Part shown: positions 61,487 to 64,000 of the stretch, one piece after another
Position numbering within the stretch: position 1 is the first letter of the stretch
Layout: each line of letters opens with the position of its first letter
Source of the DNA: Candidatus Manganitrophaceae bacterium
GTDB lineage: Bacteria; Nitrospirota; Nitrospiria; SBBL01; JAADHI01
DNA length: 64,000 nucleotides
Assembly: GCA_012960925.1 (NCBI GenBank)
Contig: DUAG01000049.1
Location: 23,567-87,566, forward strand
Direction of reading: 5' to 3'
The notes under the pieces: model-generated
The model's database searches: none
Seen by the model: the letters and a program-made list of their open reading frames with translations, nothing else
Told to the model about the DNA's origin: nothing
Position numbers and translations under genes: made by a program

Positions 61487-62701
61487 ATGAGTAATGTCAC
61501 ATGCATGTCTCAAGGGTTTTCCCTGACAGCCATTGAGACCGAAGCGCCGGGCTCTGTGCCCCGTTCGAGCCTTAGGGCACTGGCCCTTCTGATTTTGTTA
61601 CTACTTTTCCCTGGAATGGCCTTTGCCCTGCCTCAGTTCCCTCTGCGTTTTGGTTCAGGAATATACGAGGGCCATCATCAGCATGAGGGTGGTGTGCAGA
61701 CCATGGATTGCCGTGCCTGCCATGTCAACCCCACGGGCGGGGGGATGCGGAATCAGCATGGCCGATCTTTTTCTATTGAAAAACTCCCCTGGACGGGTTT
61801 GAATAAGGAGGCACAAGAGACGGTCGAGATGCTCGAAAAGTTCCCTTATCTCTCCATCGGAAGCGACTTTAGATTTGCCTATCTTCAGGCCGAAAGCGAG
61901 TCGAATTCCCCCTTTAAAGACAGTTTTTTTACCATGCAGTCTGATCTCTATCTGGCCTTTACCCCCACCGACCACCTAACGATTTACTACCAGGACGGGC
62001 TTCAGCAAAACAGAGAGGCCTTTGCCTTGATTCATTCTCTTCCGGCCAACGGGCATTTCAAATTTGGAAAATTCCTGCCGCCCTATGGCTTAAAGCTCGC
62101 AGAGCATACCTCTTTTATCCGGGAAAAACTGGGGTTCGCGAATGTCTTTGGAAAGGCGTCGGAGAGCGGCCTCGAAGTTGGATTTGGAGAAGAGGTCTGG
62201 TTCGGAAACGCCGCCCTCTTCAACGGCTCCGGTGCGGCACCCGATGAAAACCATGAGAAGGGGGTTTCAGCAACCGGCGGTATCAAAACCCCCCGGTTCT
62301 GGCTCGCGGGATCTTTTTATCGGAACCAGACCGGGAAAGATGCGTCCAACAAAGTCACTCGTCAATACTTCGGGGTTTATACTGCTTTTTACCTTCAGAA
62401 CGTATCTTTCCTTGGAGAATGGGATCACATCTCGGTGGAAAATACGACCCTCAAGACCGATGGGCAGGTGGCCTATGCCGAATTGAACATGCTCCTGAAG
62501 CCCGGGGTGGTTGCAAAAATTGTCTATGATTATTATGATCCAGACCAAAATAACTCGGGGGACCGCCGGGAACGGATGACCGTGGGGGTCGATCTTTATC
62601 CCTACCCCTTCATCGAGGTCTTGATTCAGTATCGAATGAACAAAGAAGAGATCGAGAGTAAAAACGATCAGTTTTTGGTGATGGCCCACCTTTTCTTTTA
62701 A
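61487..62701 (+). CDS. Monoheme cytochrome c-outer membrane porin fusion
   Basis: This encodes 404 residues. A signal peptide (LALLILLLLFPGMAFA) sits near 30-46. One heme c motif is C75-R-A-C78-H79, followed by VNPTGGGMRNQHG. The remaining 300 residues look like a beta-barrel with alternating strands and a terminal Phe (MAHLFF). The order (one heme, then barrel) is that of Cyc2-type outer membrane electron carriers for Fe(II) oxidation, but the barrel and the CxxCH-xNPxGGG pattern differ, so it could be another porin-cytochrome class. It begins an apparent unit with the CHRD gene. Confidence 0.72.
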   Translation: MSNVTCMSQGFSLTAIETEAPGSVPRSSLRALALLILLLLFPGMAFALPQFPLRFGSGIYEGHHQHEGGVQTMDCRACHVNPTGGGMRNQHGRSFSIEKLPWTGLNKEAQETVEMLEKFPYLSIGSDFRFAYLQAESESNSPFKDSFFTMQSDLYLAFTPTDHLTIYYQDGLQQNREAFALIHSLPANGHFKFGKFLPPYGLKLAEHTSFIREKLGFANVFGKASESGLEVGFGEEVWFGNAALFNGSGAAPDENHEKGVSATGGIKTPRFWLAGSFYRNQTGKDASNKVTRQYFGVYTAFYLQNVSFLGEWDHISVENTTLKTDGQVAYAELNMLLKPGVVAKIVYDYYDPDQNNSGDRRERMTVGVDLYPYPFIEVLIQYRMNKEEIESKNDQFLVMAHLFF

Positions 62702-62722
62702 ATCATACAGGGGAGAAAGACA

Positions 62723-63583
62723 ATGAGAGCATGGCAATCAATTGGTTTTAGACTTTTTTTTATCACGGGACTGTTGGTAATGGCTGGATGCGGAAGTCTC
62801 AGCGACGACTCCACTACATCTCTTTTTCCTGGACTACTGACCGGTGGTCAGGAGGTCCCGCCAGTGACCATCAGCGCAACAGGGACCGGCTCCTTCGTCC
62901 TGAACGCAACCAAAACCGCACTGACCTATGATATTACGGTCGACGGGTTGAGCGGTGCTGGAATGACCGGGGCTCATTTTCACAATGCGGCTGCCGGATT
63001 AAATAGCGCGGTAGAGAGGAATATAATCGGAGATTTTGCAGTGGGTACCGGTACTGCAACTGGGGTCTGGAGTAACACTGATGTGCCATCACTCAGTGAT
63101 TTCTTGACCGAATTCGAGGCAGGAAGAATGTACGTTAATGTCCATACGGTGGCTAATCCAGGGGGAGAAATCCGCACACAGGTGATCTTGACGCCAGCCG
63201 GGAGCAGCGGCTTCACGGCCAAAATCGACAGTCTGCAAGAGGTTACACCACCAACGATTACCACCATCCCAACCGGGACCGGCACCTTTACCCTTAATTT
63301 GGCGAAAACCGAACTGACATTCGTGGTTACGGTGACCAACCTGAGTGGAGTAATCACCAATGCCCATTTTCATAATGCAGCTGCCGGAGTCGATGGCGGA
63401 TTTGTTCGAACGATTTTCGGAGATTTCATCGGGAATACTGCAACCGGGGTCTGGAGAAGCACTGATTCGCAGTCACTCACTCCTTTCGTGACCGCACTTG
63501 AGGCGGGAAACATCTACGTCAATATTCATACTCTTGATAATGGACCGGGAGAAATCCGTGGGCAGGTTATCCCTAATCTTTAG
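62723..63583 (+). CDS. Lipoprotein with two CHRD domains
   Basis: This encodes 286 residues. Lipobox LLVMAGC. Two CHRD (chordin-like) domains cover about 37-155 and 160-285; each has the AHFHNAAAG signature (TGAHFHNAAAGL and TNAHFHNAAAGV) and VNVHT/VNIHT. The second domain is the closer match to the first, so they probably duplicated. Function unknown; extracellular. It follows the cytochrome-porin by 22 bases. Confidence 0.85.
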   Translation: MRAWQSIGFRLFFITGLLVMAGCGSLSDDSTTSLFPGLLTGGQEVPPVTISATGTGSFVLNATKTALTYDITVDGLSGAGMTGAHFHNAAAGLNSAVERNIIGDFAVGTGTATGVWSNTDVPSLSDFLTEFEAGRMYVNVHTVANPGGEIRTQVILTPAGSSGFTAKIDSLQEVTPPTITTIPTGTGTFTLNLAKTELTFVVTVTNLSGVITNAHFHNAAAGVDGGFVRTIFGDFIGNTATGVWRSTDSQSLTPFVTALEAGNIYVNIHTLDNGPGEIRGQVIPNL

Positions 63584-64000
63584 CGGCGATAAACTTTAAG
63601 GCCAGACCATTATTGCACCAGCGTTTTCCGCTGGGTTTGGGACCATCATTGAAGATGTGTCCCTGATGACCATCGCAGCGTGCGCAATGATACTCGGTTC
63701 GGGGAAATAACATTTTAAAATCTATTTTGGTTTCAAGACGGCCCTCAATCGACCTAAAAAAACTCGGCCAGCCGGTTTTGCTGTCGTATTTCATCTCTGA
63801 GGTAAAGAGCTCAAGCCCACAGCCGGCACAGGCATAAACGCCTGGACCGTACTCCTTGTCCAGAGGGCTCGAAAAAGATCGCTCGGTCCCTTCCCTTCTT
63901 AAGATCTCATAGCGGTCGGGCCGCAAGAGTTTTCTCCATGTTTCATCCGTTCTTATTATTTTTTTGAATGTTCCGCTTTGGCTTTTGGAGAAAACCCTGG
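63573..64000 (-). CDS. msrB: Peptide-methionine (R)-S-oxide reductase MsrB (5' end outside window)
   Basis: About 142 residues are visible; the frame runs off the right edge. An internal TTG at 63926 gives 117 residues, but the upstream KKIIRTDETWRKLL belongs to the family, so the true start is further right. Zinc cysteines CAGC and CARC, and the catalytic region RWCNNGLALKF (usual RYCINS/RYCVN) are seen. It repairs Met-R-sulfoxide. It overlaps the CHRD gene end by 11 bases. Confidence 0.88.
   Translation of the reverse strand, partial: RVFSKSQSGTFKKIIRTDETWRKLLRPDRYEILRREGTERSFSSPLDKEYGPGVYACAGCGLELFTSEMKYDSKTGWPSFFRSIEGRLETKIDFKMLFPRTEYHCARCDGHQGHIFNDGPKPSGKRWCNNGLALKFIAAKD

Overview
The window looks like a chromosomal segment of an autotrophic, Gram-negative, probably Nitrospirota-like bacterium. 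The clearest pointer is a five-gene 2-oxoacid:ferredoxin oxidoreductase of the type used in the reductive TCA cycle of Aquificota and Nitrospirota. It lies directly downstream of a DabA/DabB-type inorganic-carbon uptake operon. Outer-membrane barrels, lipoproteins and a one-heme cytochrome-porin fit a Gram-negative chemolithotroph. The taxonomic assignment is inference: there is no rRNA gene and no search could be run.

Layout. 1-3.8 kb: an iron(III)-type ABC permease (cut by the window edge), a porin and Fur on the minus strand, with a good Fur box upstream of the porin. 4.3-9.1 kb: a secreted PQQ-type sugar dehydrogenase, recO, a sugar aminotransferase, a [2Fe-2S] ferredoxin, zapB/zapA and a probable 6S RNA. 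9.4-16 kb: rarA, xseA, yjbQ, a decayed IS3 fragment, a spondin-domain secreted protein, and an OmpR-type response regulator followed by a histidine kinase broken by an in-frame stop. 16.4-25.1 kb: xseB-ispA-dxs-tlyA, a nucleotide-sugar epimerase, a patatin phospholipase and a GAF-GAF-GGDEF diguanylate cyclase. 25.4-31 kb: a HEAT-repeat lipoprotein, a UbiB-like kinase, a Com-like zinc ribbon behind a palindromic operator, a gamma carbonic anhydrase, and a decayed accessory patch next to tRNA-Gly. 31-41 kb: purC, an AmgK/MurU-like pair, a GlcD-GlcF fusion, Amt, a dual CDGSH protein and TypA. 41.4-52.3 kb: the carbon island (two antiporter-like membrane subunits, DabA, a P-II protein, then the five oxidoreductase subunits). 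52.3-64 kb: a Mug-like glycosylase with modABC, Hsp20, a BamE-like lipoprotein, tRNA-Val, an AT-rich alkyltransferase, an unrecognised P-loop ATPase/membrane-protein pair, SelO, a cytochrome-porin, a CHRD lipoprotein and MsrB (cut by the window edge).

How the genes fit together. The Dab complex would bring bicarbonate/CO2 into the cell beside the ferredoxin-dependent carboxylating enzyme, with the P-II protein as a likely regulator. The cytochrome-porin could be an electron-entry point, and the Fur-controlled porin/permease an iron-entry point. modABC would supply molybdate.

The most unusual structure is not a gene. Six intergenic elements of about 125-175 bp share a conserved core, but each is flanked by its own long complementary arms. 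One of them carries a second palindromic element inserted in its right arm. A kinase with a premature stop, an IS3 remnant, a tRNA-Gly 5' fragment and repressor fragments show local decay.
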